This document shows, piece by piece, positions 36,398 to 45,688 of a DNA stretch of 64,000 nt. The notes beneath the pieces are model-generated. The model did no database searches and was not told the DNA's origin. It saw only the letters and a list, made by a program, of their open reading frames with translations. Both the position numbers and the translations under genes were made by a program. The first letter of the stretch is position 1. Each line of letters starts with the position of its first letter. Source of the stretch: Salipaludibacillus keqinensis (GTDB taxonomy: Bacteria; Bacillota; Bacilli; Bacillales; Salisediminibacteriaceae); contig NZ_PDOD01000002.1 of assembly GCF_003226325.1 (NCBI RefSeq), positions 930,001 through 994,000 on the forward strand, written 5' to 3'.

Positions 36398-37633
36398 CTA
36401 CAGAAAATAATGAATAGTGACAATATCGCCTTGCTTGATCCCTTCTTTCTTTTCTTCAATTTCAAGAAGGCCATCACTTTTCACCAAGGTTTTCATCAGC
36501 CCTGATTTTCCTAAGGCTGGGGTTGCTTTAAGAAAGGGAGTTCCTTCTTCAAGAGTAACACGAATATAGTCTGTCCGCCCTGGAGAGGAAGGGATATTTT
36601 GTGACAGAACGGCCTTGGTCGTGACTGGCTTATACTTTTCCTCTCCTCCAAGGCGTGAAATAATTTGTTTACCAAAAAGCTGAAATATAATCATTGCAGA
36701 AGCTGGATGTCCCGGAAGGCCAATGACAGGCTTACGAGATGACACGGAAAAAATGGTTGGTTTCCCCGGCTTGACCGCCACCCCGTGAACGACAATACCA
36801 GGGTCATTGTCGCCTAGAGATTCGATCACCTCAGTTGTATAATCTTTAGCGCCTACTGAACTTCCTCCAGAAATAAATAAAGCGTCACATTCTTGAAAGA
36901 GTCTCTCTGCTTTTTGATAAAAATCATTAAACTGGTCCGATGCGATGTGACTTACTTTCACGTCTACACCCCATTGCTTTGCGAGAGCTGGGATCGTCAC
37001 CCCGTTCACATCGCGAATCTTTCCGAGAGCCAGTTCCTTTGTATCATAAGGAACGATTTCATCACCAGATGAAAGGTAGCCAATGACGACTTTTCTCACG
37101 ACAGAGATTGAGTCGATTCCTAATGATGCCAGGGCTCCTAGTTCTTGTGGTCGGAGTGTTTTTCCTTTATATAATAATACATCTCCTGAACTAGCATCTT
37201 CGCCCCTTCGAATGACATTCTCGTGTTTAGCAACAGCCCTGGTTACATTCAATAGATCTTGGACTTGTTCACAGTCTTCAATCATTACGACTGCATCACT
37301 TCCCTCAGGAAGCATCCCTCCAGTTGGGACGTAAACAGCTTGTCCTGAATGAATAACTTTGGTTGCTACTTCTCCCATCTCCACTTCACCTATAACCTGC
37401 AGGAATCCTGGCATTGCTTCGCTTGCACCATATGTATCCTTTGATATAACCGCATATCCATCTACGGTAGACCGAGTAAAAGAAGGAACATCTTCTGTTA
37501 CTTTTATATCTTCTGCCAATACTCTACCGAGAGCCTCTGATAAACGAACTTCTTCTGTCTTTTCCGTTCTTCTAACTTGTTGATCAATCAACTCTCTCAT
37601 TCTCTTGACTGATTGCACACGAAAAAAGTCCAT
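36398..37633 (-). CDS. moeA: Molybdopterin molybdotransferase MoeA
   Basis: A 411-residue MoeA with the standard four-domain layout. It has TVDGYAV near residue 55, GAVMIE-like AVVMIEDCE, the MogA-like core ISGGSSVGAKDYT, and VIGLPGHPASAMI. It inserts molybdate into adenylated molybdopterin. The ATG follows GGAGG by 7 nt. It is the third gene in the fdhE-mobA-moeA-moeA/PBP-tatA operon, so two MoeA-type proteins are made together, possibly for different cofactor loads or steps. Confidence 0.93.
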   Translation of the reverse strand: MDFFRVQSVKRMRELIDQQVRRTEKTEEVRLSEALGRVLAEDIKVTEDVPSFTRSTVDGYAVISKDTYGASEAMPGFLQVIGEVEMGEVATKVIHSGQAVYVPTGGMLPEGSDAVVMIEDCEQVQDLLNVTRAVAKHENVIRRGEDASSGDVLLYKGKTLRPQELGALASLGIDSISVVRKVVIGYLSSGDEIVPYDTKELALGKIRDVNGVTIPALAKQWGVDVKVSHIASDQFNDFYQKAERLFQECDALFISGGSSVGAKDYTTEVIESLGDNDPGIVVHGVAVKPGKPTIFSVSSRKPVIGLPGHPASAMIIFQLFGKQIISRLGGEEKYKPVTTKAVLSQNIPSSPGRTDYIRVTLEEGTPFLKATPALGKSGLMKTLVKSDGLLEIEEKKEGIKQGDIVTIHYFL

Positions 37634-37649
37634 AGACTGTCCTCCACTC

Positions 37650-38258
37650 TTATAAGCTATTACGGGAAACCACCCAATTATAATCTTCTGGCCGGTTCAT
37701 ATTGAAAAAAGCAAGTTCAATTTCATCCATTGTCATGCCCGCCTCCATTAAATCTTTTTCTGTAAGATTCTCGACGTGAAGGTTGGCAAGAACATCTCGG
37801 ATTCGCCGCTTTCCTTGACGCAGTTGATTTTCCACAACAGGCAGAGCTTTCTGATGATACAGTGCATATAAAGGGTTCTCTCGCCCATAAATAATCGGAA
37901 TGATGGCTTGAGCCTTTGGAGATGTTTTCGTTTTATTCACTAGAATATCTATCACTCTAAGATCGAAAAAGGGAAGGTCACAAGCCACAACAAGGTTCCA
38001 TGCATTGTTCACTACTGATAAGCCCGCTTCAATCCCTGCAAGCGGACCTTGATCTGTTTTTTTATCCTTTATCATTGGAACCTGAAGAAACCGAAAGACT
38101 TCTGGTTCATTCGTTACAAGGACTAATTTATTGGTGACAGTCTCTAATTTCTGTTTCATCCTCTCAATGTTGGTTTGACCTTCTATCATAAGAAGAGCCT
38201 TGTTAACCCCCATGCGACTTGATTTTCCCCCTGCAAGTAAAATACCTGTTAATTCCAT
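37650..38258 (-). CDS. mobA: Molybdenum cofactor guanylyltransferase
   Basis: This 202-residue nucleotidyltransferase adds GMP to Mo-molybdopterin, making the MGD form used by formate dehydrogenases and other DMSO-reductase-family enzymes. The N-terminal GTP-binding loop LLAGGKSSRMGVNKAL is typical, followed by DQGPLAGIEAGL and the metal-binding ACDLPF. AAAGGAG lies 10 nt before the ATG. It lies between fdhE and moeA in the operon. Its presence indicates that the client enzyme uses a guanine-dinucleotide cofactor. Confidence 0.92.
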   Translation of the reverse strand: MELTGILLAGGKSSRMGVNKALLMIEGQTNIERMKQKLETVTNKLVLVTNEPEVFRFLQVPMIKDKKTDQGPLAGIEAGLSVVNNAWNLVVACDLPFFDLRVIDILVNKTKTSPKAQAIIPIIYGRENPLYALYHQKALPVVENQLRQGKRRIRDVLANLHVENLTEKDLMEAGMTMDEIELAFFNMNRPEDYNWVVSRNSL

Positions 38259-38283
38259 AAGCGATGAACTCCTTTAAACCATG

Positions 38284-39078
38284 TTACTTCATTTCATCTC
38301 CATAACCTTCTTCTTGGGCTACGAAATCCAAATGGATCGTTTCCAAATCCAACATTGCCGCCGCCTTGTTCTCTAAGATTTTCGACGTTTCTACAAGTTT
38401 CAAATAATTGTTACACGTTTCGCACACTTCGATTCTTGAGACGTCATCCTCTTTAATATTTAAATAAAACAAATGCTCGGGCCGATCATCACCACAATGG
38501 ACACATGCCAGACGTTTTTGCTTCATCTCTGTTTCACATCGAGGACAGAATAAACATTTCTCACCTTTCAGATCAATTTTTGCAAGACGATGAGGCTCGC
38601 CACAACAAGGGCATGTGCCCATCACGTCGAATTCATTAATAAAGCCCTTGCACTGGAAAGCGAGCAACTGCATGAAAGGTCGCAACGCTTGCTCCGCTAA
38701 AAAGTGAGGAAGCCAAGGAGATAACTCTCTTTTCTCCGCAAACGTTTGAAAATAACCGGTATTAAATGTAATTGATTCTTTAATCCATTTTACGATGTCC
38801 TCCTCTGTTAAATTCGAGATCAGACGAGATAATTCCTCTTTCAATGGTGGTTGATGTTCAGATAGAACGCTTTCAATTTCCACAATGGATTCTCTATATA
38901 AATCGGGTGGGACAGGTGATTGTTTAAGTTGAGCAAATACAGGTATTTCATAATTGAATTCTTGTTCTTGAACTCCGCTGTTCACACTGTTAGCTAAATA
39001 GTTCCTTAGCTGTTGTTGTTTATCTATGATTGCTTTTTGCAAGGCAACATACTCTTCAGACACGACATTCGGATTCAT
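38284..39078 (-). CDS. fdhE: Formate dehydrogenase accessory protein FdhE
   Basis: A 264-residue protein with an all-helical N-terminal half and a C-terminal half rich in zinc-ribbon CxxC pairs: CPCC, CLFCPRC, CVHC and CETC. FdhE is needed for activity of respiratory formate dehydrogenase and binds iron through such cysteines. ATG 39078 follows GGAGGG by 6 nt; a TTG one codon before is too close. It is the first gene of the operon, which has a promoter at 39141-39112. No formate dehydrogenase subunit lies in the window. Confidence 0.88.
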   Translation of the reverse strand: MNPNVVSEEYVALQKAIIDKQQQLRNYLANSVNSGVQEQEFNYEIPVFAQLKQSPVPPDLYRESIVEIESVLSEHQPPLKEELSRLISNLTEEDIVKWIKESITFNTGYFQTFAEKRELSPWLPHFLAEQALRPFMQLLAFQCKGFINEFDVMGTCPCCGEPHRLAKIDLKGEKCLFCPRCETEMKQKRLACVHCGDDRPEHLFYLNIKEDDVSRIEVCETCNNYLKLVETSKILENKAAAMLDLETIHLDFVAQEEGYGDEMK

Positions 39079-39111
39079 CAAATCCCTCCATCCTGACTAG
39101 TTTCTTTCTTC

Positions 39112-39141
39112 ATTATATCTTTCAAAAGGAAAGGGTGTCTA
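39112..39141 (-). promoter_or_regulatory. Promoter of the fdhE operon
   Basis: TAGACA (39141-39136), 18-bp spacer and a perfect TATAAT (39117-39112) on the minus strand, 34 bp before the start codon. Confidence 0.6.
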
Positions 39142-39192
39142 CAAGAGACCAACGATCATAGTTGTATCTGCATGGAAAATTGATACAATAAG

Positions 39193-39221
39193 TTCATACG
39201 GTAGCAAAATCGAACTATAAT
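39193..39221 (+). promoter_or_regulatory. Promoter of the deacetylase gene
   Basis: TTCATA (39193-39198), 17-bp spacer and TATAAT (39216-39221), 39 bp before the start codon. Confidence 0.5.
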
Positions 39222-39259
39222 ACTCACAGTTAGTCTAATATATAAACGAGGAGAACTAA

Positions 39260-40153
39260 ATGAAGCCTTATCGATTTTACATTATAATCGTTTTGCTTAT
39301 CATGACAGGTGCTAGTTACCTTATCATAGAATCCGCTAATAATTCTGAGTCATTCACCATCCAAAAAACAACGTTAGAAAAAAACAAAACAGTTATTTCT
39401 GACTTTGCACTCGTTTTGGACTCTCCATCGATCGAGACCAAAGAGAAGCAAGTGATTGAAAAATGGAAAAATACGTCATTGGAACAATCCGAATGGGGAG
39501 AGGCCGTTTCAGGAGTTAAAAACCGTATGGATACTGATGATAAAGTGATTGCTTTAACATTTGATGCATGTGGGGGACCTTACGGAGATGATTATGACGA
39601 GGAATTAATTCATTTTTTACGCTCTGAACAAATTCCCGCTACATTATTTTTTAACGCTAGATGGATTGAGAGTAATCAGGAAATTTTTGTTGATTTAGCT
39701 GAAGACCCACTGTTTTCTGTGCAAAATCATGGGACGGAACACTTGCCTTTATCAGTCACTGGAAATACCGCTTGGGGAATTCAAGGCACCTTTTCTGCGG
39801 AAGACGTCGTTGAGGAAGTCATGGATAATCAACATCTGATGACAGAACTAACTGGAGAGAGCCCAAAATACTTCAGATCTGGAACAGCCCATTATGATAA
39901 TGTAGCTGTTGAAATTGTAGAGGATCTTGGTTTAACGGTGGTTAATTATGACGTCCTTGGAGATGCTGGAGCTACCTTTTCTGCCTCCCAAGTAGAAGAA
40001 GCATTGCTTCAATCCACTTCAGGGTCCATTCCTCTCTTACATATGAACCAACCAAACAGCGGAACGGCTGAAGGGGTGATGAACGCCATTCCACTGCTTG
40101 AAAGTCAAGGTTATACGTTCGTTCGGCTCGACGGTCAAACCTTAATAGAGTAG
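39260..40153 (+). CDS. NodB-type polysaccharide deacetylase, membrane-anchored
   Basis: A 297-residue protein with an N-terminal signal or anchor (YIIIVLLIMTGASYLII) and an extracellular NodB domain. Motif 1 is the variant TFDACGG (100-106), motif 2 is H157-x3-H161 (NHGTEH), and motif 3 is RSGTAHYD. The metal-binding Asp and two His are kept. Members remove N-acetyl groups from peptidoglycan or other glycans. The variant TFDACGG rather than TFDDG marks a less-studied subgroup. GAGGAG precedes the ATG. The substrate is unknown. Monocistronic. Confidence 0.85.
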   Translation: MKPYRFYIIIVLLIMTGASYLIIESANNSESFTIQKTTLEKNKTVISDFALVLDSPSIETKEKQVIEKWKNTSLEQSEWGEAVSGVKNRMDTDDKVIALTFDACGGPYGDDYDEELIHFLRSEQIPATLFFNARWIESNQEIFVDLAEDPLFSVQNHGTEHLPLSVTGNTAWGIQGTFSAEDVVEEVMDNQHLMTELTGESPKYFRSGTAHYDNVAVEIVEDLGLTVVNYDVLGDAGATFSASQVEEALLQSTSGSIPLLHMNQPNSGTAEGVMNAIPLLESQGYTFVRLDGQTLIE

Positions 40154-40158
40154 CACCG

Positions 40159-40596
40159 TTACTTTACAACGAGAACATCCACGGTAGAATAACGGACAAT
40201 ATTCTCTGAGGTACTGCCGATAACCAAATGATCGTAAGAGTCAATCCCATTAGATCCACATACAACGATATCAGCGGATACCTCATCTATAAGATCGTAT
40301 GTAATCACTGTTTTTGGATTCCCTTTTTCTATTCTTAATTGATAATTTGAAAACTTTGCTTCTTTCAACTTCTCTTCGATTTCATTTTGCATTTCTTTAG
40401 CGTGCTCTTCGGCTAGTTCAGTTATCTTCCCTGGTTTGTCTGCAAATAGATGAGGAGATCGTAAATCTACTACGTAGGCCACTGTAAGTGCTGCATCATT
40501 CCTTTTAGCAATGTTAATTGCTTTTACAAGAGCTTTCTTAGCGTCAGTTGACCCATCATAAGCTACTAAAACGTGAGTATAAGTTTCGTCTAACAT
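40159..40596 (-). CDS. Universal stress protein (UspA family)
   Basis: A 145-residue UspA-fold protein. The nucleotide-binding pattern G-x2-G-x9-G-(S/T) appears as GSNGIDSYDHLVIGST near the C-terminus, and the N-terminal VAYDGSTDAKKAL is typical, so it probably binds ATP. Such proteins aid survival under starvation or stress; a precise role cannot be given. AGGAGGG precedes the ATG. It is convergent with the deacetylase with only 5 bp between them. Confidence 0.9.
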   Translation of the reverse strand: MLDETYTHVLVAYDGSTDAKKALVKAINIAKRNDAALTVAYVVDLRSPHLFADKPGKITELAEEHAKEMQNEIEEKLKEAKFSNYQLRIEKGNPKTVITYDLIDEVSADIVVCGSNGIDSYDHLVIGSTSENIVRYSTVDVLVVK

Positions 40597-40711
40597 ATCG
40601 TTATTCCCTCCTAAGTGAAAAGTATCTTCTCTTCAATTATAACCTGTCTCTCTTAATTAAAAATGGATAATTTCCGAATTTTATATATGTTTAGCGCGAG
40701 TAAGAATATAA

Positions 40712-40743
40712 CGAAGAGATAAACGATATCGTTTATCTCTTCG
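40712..40743. repeat. Perfect 32-bp palindrome with no loop
   Basis: CGAAGAGATAAACGAT is directly followed by its exact reverse complement (16+16 bp). It lies in the gap between the stress-protein promoter region and the stop of the DUF2642 gene. It may end the DUF2642 transcript, though the T-run is poor, or be a protein site. Confidence 0.8.
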
Positions 40744-40765
40744 GTTAGCAGGGAGTCAATTTTCA

Positions 40766-41008
40766 TTAAGTAGGCATCACCCATACAATTTGCTGAATTC
40801 GAATGAAAAATGATGATCCTTCAGACTGGATCACAACATGATCAGGCTTCACATCAGCTACTTCTCCTCGAATACTCCCTTCAGTTGTTTGGACTACCAC
40901 CTTTGAACCCTGAATGGATTGAAGAGTTTGAACGACAAATGGATCATATTGGGCAACATATTGCACTGTGTCTCCCTGTTGATTTCTGGATTGGTCATTG
41001 TACATCAT
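40766..41008 (-). CDS. Small DUF2642-like protein
   Basis: An 80-residue protein. After a glutamine- and polar-rich N-terminus it holds one small domain of alternating beta strands (GSKVVVQTTEGSIRGEVADV, then PDHVVIQSEGSSFFIRIQQIVWVMP). That pattern is the one of DUF2642/YuzF-type proteins of Bacilli, an Sm-like small barrel of unknown function, sometimes linked to spore coats. GGAGGAGGG lies about 8 nt before two adjacent ATG codons. The family assignment is from memory of the pattern and is moderately sure. Confidence 0.7.
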   Translation of the reverse strand: MMYNDQSRNQQGDTVQYVAQYDPFVVQTLQSIQGSKVVVQTTEGSIRGEVADVKPDHVVIQSEGSSFFIRIQQIVWVMPT

Positions 41009-41089
41009 AACAAAATCCCTCCTCCTCTTTTATCTAAGACCAATCCCATCATATGCCCATACTTTCATAAATGTGCCCGGTTCATTACA

Positions 41090-41131
41090 AAAAAAACAGT
41101 ACCTGTATAAGTGAACAGATACTGTTTTTTT
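41090..41131 (-). terminator. Terminator after the chemoreceptor remnant
   Basis: AAACAGTA-CTGT on one side and ACAG-TACTGTTT on the other form a stem with a run of eight T on the minus strand, 18 bp after the stop. Confidence 0.85.
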
Positions 41132-41148
41132 ATGAGAACAAAATGATA

Positions 41149-42139
41149 TTACATATTAAATTTACGAATCACTTCTTGTAACTCTTCAGCCATATGTGCC
41201 AGCTGATTGGCAGAAGCATTGATTTCTTCCATCGAGGCGTTCTGTTCTTCTGCCGAGGCCGCAACGTTTTGGGTATACCCTGCAGACTGTTCTGCTATTT
41301 CCGTTGTTTCTTTCACTGATGTTTGGACTGTATCCGCTCCTGCATCAACTAACTCCATAGCTGAAGTAACTTCTTGCATTTGCGCTGAAATTTCTTGAAT
41401 GGATTCTGACAGCTCTTCGAAAGAACTTCCCGCATCTTTCACATATTTCATGCCGGACGTGACTGCTTCCCGATCATTTTTTGTATAAGCAACTGATTCT
41501 TTTACATCTCTTTGAATCTGGCCAATTAGACCGCTAATCTCTTTAGTTGCTCCTGAGGTTTGTTCGGCAAGCTTTCTAACTTCATCCGCAACCACTGCAA
41601 ATCCTTTGCCCTGTTCTCCGGCTCGAGCCGCTTCAATTGCTGCATTTAAAGCTAAAAGGTTTGTTTGTTCAGCAACATGAATCCTGAACGATTTCATGCC
41701 GCAACTCCGCAAGCTCTGTGAGACGTTGCTGTTGAAGGGGACCGCTATCTTCAGGAATTCGTGTGATGTGCTCATCAAAAGAGGCGATTTGCGATTGAAC
41801 TGATGAAAATAATTGTTGAGATTCCTCACTATACATTCTTCCGTCTAAACTTTCCAAATATGTATTCAGTAAATCAGACTGTTCCTCAAAAAACGCAGTG
41901 TCATTCGTGTCTCCTGTTCGATAATAATCTGAAACCATGATGTATTTAGACCTTACCAATGAAGCAACATCGGTTACCACAATAGAACGTTCACTGAACT
42001 CAGCATAGGAATCCATTTCATTACCAATTTGATTTAATTGAAAATAAGTGATACCAGAACCTGCGATTAATAAAAACACCATAATAGCAAATGTACCTAA
42101 TATTTTCATATTAATTGATAAACTATTTAATTTCCTCAA
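41149..42139 (-). pseudogene. Methyl-accepting chemotaxis protein gene with internal deletion and frameshift
   Basis: The 5' part (TTG 42139 after AAAGGGTGA, to the stop at 41669) encodes a cytoplasmic N-terminus, one membrane helix (MKILGTFAIMVFLLIAGSG) and much of a four-helix-bundle ligand domain. Directly after the stop, in another frame, begins the receptor tip, [20 protein letters not shown], and the C-terminal helix to 41149. The second membrane helix, HAMP domain and first methylation helix, roughly 200 residues, are missing. The junction lies near 41670-41690. So the gene is broken by a deletion that also shifts frame. Either half alone should not signal. Confidence 0.85.
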
Positions 42140-42404
42140 TATATTCACCCTTTTTTTAGATATATAGTTTTTTAGAATCATTTCATAGGTAAAATACGAC
42201 ATATTGTGTGCATATCCATCATAGTAAATAATGATAAAATACCTAGTAATTTCTATTCACATTAGTGAAAAAAAGACAAACATGATATAAAAGTCCCCAC
42301 TTAAAAAGGGTAGATATTATTTTTCTCTGACCACAAGTGGACTTAAGAAAAGAAACATAAGAGATAAACCACTTCACATTTGTTAACGTACCTTCCTTAT
42401 TAGG

Positions 42405-42418
42405 TCTCGTGGTATAAT
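42405..42418 (+). promoter_or_regulatory. Extended -10 promoter before the anchored acidic protein
   Basis: TGGTATAAT (hexamer 42413-42418) matches an extended -10 about 90 bp before ATG 42509. Nothing else is seen in the gap 42140-42508. Confidence 0.4.
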
Positions 42419-42508
42419 AAAATTATTGCTTTATTGTTAAAATAGACAAGCTTTCCATATTAAAAAGTTTGATGGTCGTATTTATCATTTTCATATTGAG
42501 GTGAACGC

Positions 42509-43294
42509 ATGCAGCGGAACAAAATCATAATTTTAATAGCAGGTACCATTATTCTACTTATTCTTATTTTCATCATGAGTTGGTTGGATCGTGAAGGCTC
42601 TTCCCCTAACACTACTCAATCTAATTCAGGAGTGACGGAAACAACCGAAAACACTAATAACGAGATCCAAAATGATGAACAAAGTAATAGTGAAAACTCT
42701 CTGAACGTCCAAAGCGACGAAGGGTTGAACGAAGCTAATGAAGGAACGAACGAGTTAGATGATAGGGAAATTCAAGAAATTGCGCAAGAAACCATCTTAC
42801 AACACGATTTAAATGAATCAGCAACTGAATTATCTGAGGAAACTTTATACAATCATTTCTTGTTATTTAGTGATTATCGATCTACTATTAGTGAAGAAGA
42901 GGATCTTGCTTCGAACGAGAATGAATCACAGGGCGAGTGGCCTGCCATTGAGCTTAAGGGTTGGTACGATCATGCGGTAGAAGAATATCAATTTACCTAC
43001 TCAGAAGACCATTTTCTCCAATTCATACGGGAGGAAAATTTGTTAGAAAATGAAGAGCGTTCTCTGAAGATTTTATTTGACGAACTAGAAAACACAAACG
43101 AAAACCTCTACATTCGACAGTTGGAAATTCACTATTTAAAACCATACATATGGGAAAATGTGAAGCAACAGGTAGCGTCGGATACATCTGAAGATTCCAC
43201 TGAAGATGAAGATTATCAACATTTCCGCTCTTTTGAACAAGAAATCTTGAACGATTTAATTGAAAAACACCCAGAAATGTTCGAAAGCGAATAA
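42509..43294 (+). CDS. Hypothetical membrane-anchored acidic protein
   Basis: I do not recognise this 261-residue protein. A single N-terminal membrane helix (KIIILIAGTIILLILIFIMSW) is followed by about 65 residues rich in Asn, Glu, Ser and Thr, a low-complexity linker. A more ordered acidic domain of about 160 residues with many aromatic residues follows. With one helix and no cleavage site, it is probably tethered with the bulk outside. GAGGTGA precedes the ATG. The gene is alone and ends in a strong bidirectional terminator. Confidence 0.75.
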   Translation: MQRNKIIILIAGTIILLILIFIMSWLDREGSSPNTTQSNSGVTETTENTNNEIQNDEQSNSENSLNVQSDEGLNEANEGTNELDDREIQEIAQETILQHDLNESATELSEETLYNHFLLFSDYRSTISEEEDLASNENESQGEWPAIELKGWYDHAVEEYQFTYSEDHFLQFIREENLLENEERSLKILFDELENTNENLYIRQLEIHYLKPYIWENVKQQVASDTSEDSTEDEDYQHFRSFEQEILNDLIEKHPEMFESE

Positions 43295-43302
43295 TCAAGT
43301 AA

Positions 43303-43335
43303 AAAACTCGTCCTATATTCTATAGGACGAGTTTC
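43303..43335. terminator. Bidirectional terminator
   Basis: AAACTCGTCCTATA and TATAGGACGAGTTT form a perfect 14-bp stem with a 3-nt loop between convergent genes. Confidence 0.92.
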
Positions 43336-43336
43336 T

Positions 43337-43984
43337 TTATGGTTTGTAGATTTGAAAATCTAAATAGAATGAATGATTAATGGATGGATCTATCTTATCT
43401 TCTACTTGGACTATTGCCCGCTCAGAAAAATCTAAATCATCTACCTTTACATACAGAGTTTTCATTGAACCGGAGCCACGAGTTTCTCTTCTGAAATACT
43501 CCACTTCATGATCCTCTTGTAAAACCTTCACATTATAAACGTACCCTTTATTTTCATAGAAACGTATGTGAACAGGGAGAAATTGATCCATTAACTCCGG
43601 TTTTAATTCTTGAGGAACGGGTCTTCTGCCGTAGCGATCGAAAATGTTACGTGATTCTTTTAAGACAGTTAAATAAGGTGTTTCTACGTAAGCAAAAGCT
43701 ACATCTGTTTCTTGTAGTTCTGTTACTTCAGATTTATCTAGCAAGAAGTCATCAATCAACTCAGTGGACGTTACTCCTTTTTCAATAGCACTTAAGATTT
43801 GCTCATCATTTAAATAATAAACATAACTTTCATCTTCAAAAGATTTTTCCATCTTCTCTCCAATTGGGGAATCTGGCATTCCTAAAGTTCCGTCGACAGA
43901 TCCCTGAAATAGAAACATGAACCCACTTATAATAAGAATCGTCATCGTCATCATACTAATAAACATTTTCTTTAACATATTCAT
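43337..43984 (-). CDS. Hypothetical exported or anchored protein
   Basis: I do not recognise this 215-residue protein. It starts with a basic stretch and one hydrophobic segment (MFISMMTMTILIISGFMFLF), a signal or anchor without lipobox. The rest is mixed alpha/beta, ending in beta-rich sequence (VEDKIDPSINHSFYLDFQIY). GAGG lies 5 nt before ATG 43984, and the upstream extension to 44035 is not needed. It is 57 bp after metY on the same strand and could be read through from it, although no functional link is evident. Confidence 0.7.
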   Translation of the reverse strand: MNMLKKMFISMMTMTILIISGFMFLFQGSVDGTLGMPDSPIGEKMEKSFEDESYVYYLNDEQILSAIEKGVTSTELIDDFLLDKSEVTELQETDVAFAYVETPYLTVLKESRNIFDRYGRRPVPQELKPELMDQFLPVHIRFYENKGYVYNVKVLQEDHEVEYFRRETRGSGSMKTLYVKVDDLDFSERAIVQVEDKIDPSINHSFYLDFQIYKP

Positions 43985-44041
43985 CCCGTCCTCTTTGACA
44001 TCATTATACAAGAGAAGACAGGGAGTTGAAACCATCCCTCG

Positions 44042-45688
44042 TTATACTGTAATCACTTCATACCCTTTCAACATTTCACTCAATGAGCTTTCTAGCTCAT
44101 GATCATTGGTTAATACGGCTAATGGTTTTAATCTAGAAGCGACTTCCGAGAGACGATCTACGTGATGTTGGGATGAAACATACAAGTAGTCCACGATAAC
44201 AGTTGAATCCACTAACTCTGAAGAAGCTACGATACGGTAACCAAGGCGCTTCCAGCTGTTCAGTGATTCATCCGTAAAGACATCATCAACTGTAACGATG
44301 ACTTTCCTTCTCGGTCCTTCAGCTGTATGTTCAATTGCTGAACGTTTCGCTTTATTTAGAATCTCCTGTTTTACATATTGAGGCTTCTCTTCCTTTTTGC
44401 CGGTAGCCAAAGCAAGAGCTTGATCAAGGTCATCATAAATGTCTTCAATATCTTCTAGACCAACGGATAGTCTGACTAGGTCTTCCGTTACGCCTGTGGT
44501 TACCAAGTCTTCTTTCGACAGTTGCAAGTGAGTCGTGCTTGCTGGATGGATGATTAAACTCTTTGCGTCTCCAACATTTGCCACGTGCGACCAGAGCTTC
44601 ACATGACTAATTAGATCTCTTCCCGCTTCCAAACCACCTTCAATTCCGAAATTGACTACTGCCCCGAAACCATTCTTTAAATATTTCTTGGCAAGTTTAT
44701 GGGCAAAGTGTTCTTCTAAGCCAGGATACTTTACCCATTTCACTGCAGGGTGAGCCTCTAGTTTTTTAGCTAATTCTAATGCATTTTCTTGGTGCTTTTT
44801 CATTCGTAGGGACAGCGTTTCAAGCCCTTGCAATAGCTGAAAGGCATTAAACGGACTTAAACTTGCCCCTAAATCCCGCATGAGCTGAACCCGAAGTTTT
44901 AATATAAAGGCCAGGTCTCCTAAATCACGTGCGTAAACAAGACCTCCATAACTATCATCAGGCTCATGAAAACCAGGGAACTTCTCTTCATTCCATGTAA
45001 ATCTTCCTCCATCTACCACGACCCCACCAATGGTTGTCCCATGGCCACCGATCCATTTTGTGGCTGAATGAATGACAATATCGGCTCCATGTTGAAGTGG
45101 CTTGCAGTTTGCCGGTGAACCGAATGTGTTATCAATAATAAGTGGAATATTGGCCTCATGTGCCACGTCAGAGATCGCCTCAAAGTCCAGGACATGAAGG
45201 CTCGGATTTCCAATCGTTTCTGCGAATACGGCTTTTGTTTTCGGAGTAATCGCCTGCCTCACTGCTTCTGGCTTTGTCACATCAACGAAATGAACATGGA
45301 TACCGTACTTAGGGAGGGTCACTGCAAATAGGTTGTATGTGCCACCATATAAGTTTGATGCAGCAACAACCTCATCTCCAGCGTGTGCAATATTCAAAAT
45401 TGTCATCGTGATCGCTGCCATTCCAGAAGACGTTGCTAAAGCACCAACTCCATCCTCCAAGACCGCCATCCGCTTTTCAAATACATCTACCGTTGGATTC
45501 ATGATTCTACTGTAAATATTTCCAGGTTCTTGCAACGAAAACAACCTCTCTGCATGATCCGCATCATCAAACACATAAGAAGTCGTTTGATAAATAGGTA
45601 CTCCTCTCGATCCCGTAGTTGGATCAGGGACTTGTCCAGCATGAAGTAGTTGCGTTGTCGTTCCATAATGATTCACATTTTTCGCCAT
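44042..45688 (-). CDS. metY: O-acetylhomoserine sulfhydrylase MetY with unusual C-terminal extension
   Basis: Residues 1-430 form a complete PLP enzyme of the Cys/Met family: AT.SGMAAI loop near 87, IDNTFGSP around 186, PLP lysine K211 in [12 protein letters not shown]. It makes homocysteine from O-acetylhomoserine and sulfide. Residues 431-548 are an extra part not found in ordinary MetY (about 430 residues). It has a charged linker, then an alternating strand-helix segment ([41 protein letters not shown]), which looks like a small Rossmann-like domain. AGGAGG precedes the ATG. A SAM-I riboswitch controls it. Confidence 0.9.
   Translation of the reverse strand: MAKNVNHYGTTTQLLHAGQVPDPTTGSRGVPIYQTTSYVFDDADHAERLFSLQEPGNIYSRIMNPTVDVFEKRMAVLEDGVGALATSSGMAAITMTILNIAHAGDEVVAASNLYGGTYNLFAVTLPKYGIHVHFVDVTKPEAVRQAITPKTKAVFAETIGNPSLHVLDFEAISDVAHEANIPLIIDNTFGSPANCKPLQHGADIVIHSATKWIGGHGTTIGGVVVDGGRFTWNEEKFPGFHEPDDSYGGLVYARDLGDLAFILKLRVQLMRDLGASLSPFNAFQLLQGLETLSLRMKKHQENALELAKKLEAHPAVKWVKYPGLEEHFAHKLAKKYLKNGFGAVVNFGIEGGLEAGRDLISHVKLWSHVANVGDAKSLIIHPASTTHLQLSKEDLVTTGVTEDLVRLSVGLEDIEDIYDDLDQALALATGKKEEKPQYVKQEILNKAKRSAIEHTAEGPRRKVIVTVDDVFTDESLNSWKRLGYRIVASSELVDSTVIVDYLYVSSQHHVDRLSEVASRLKPLAVLTNDHELESSLSEMLKGYEVITV

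Noticed and set aside
41669-41829. The two chemoreceptor frames as two separate real genes
   Set aside because: The overlap encodes the same stretch in different frames; the second frame starts inside the first one's ligand domain without a ribosome site, and neither half is a complete receptor.
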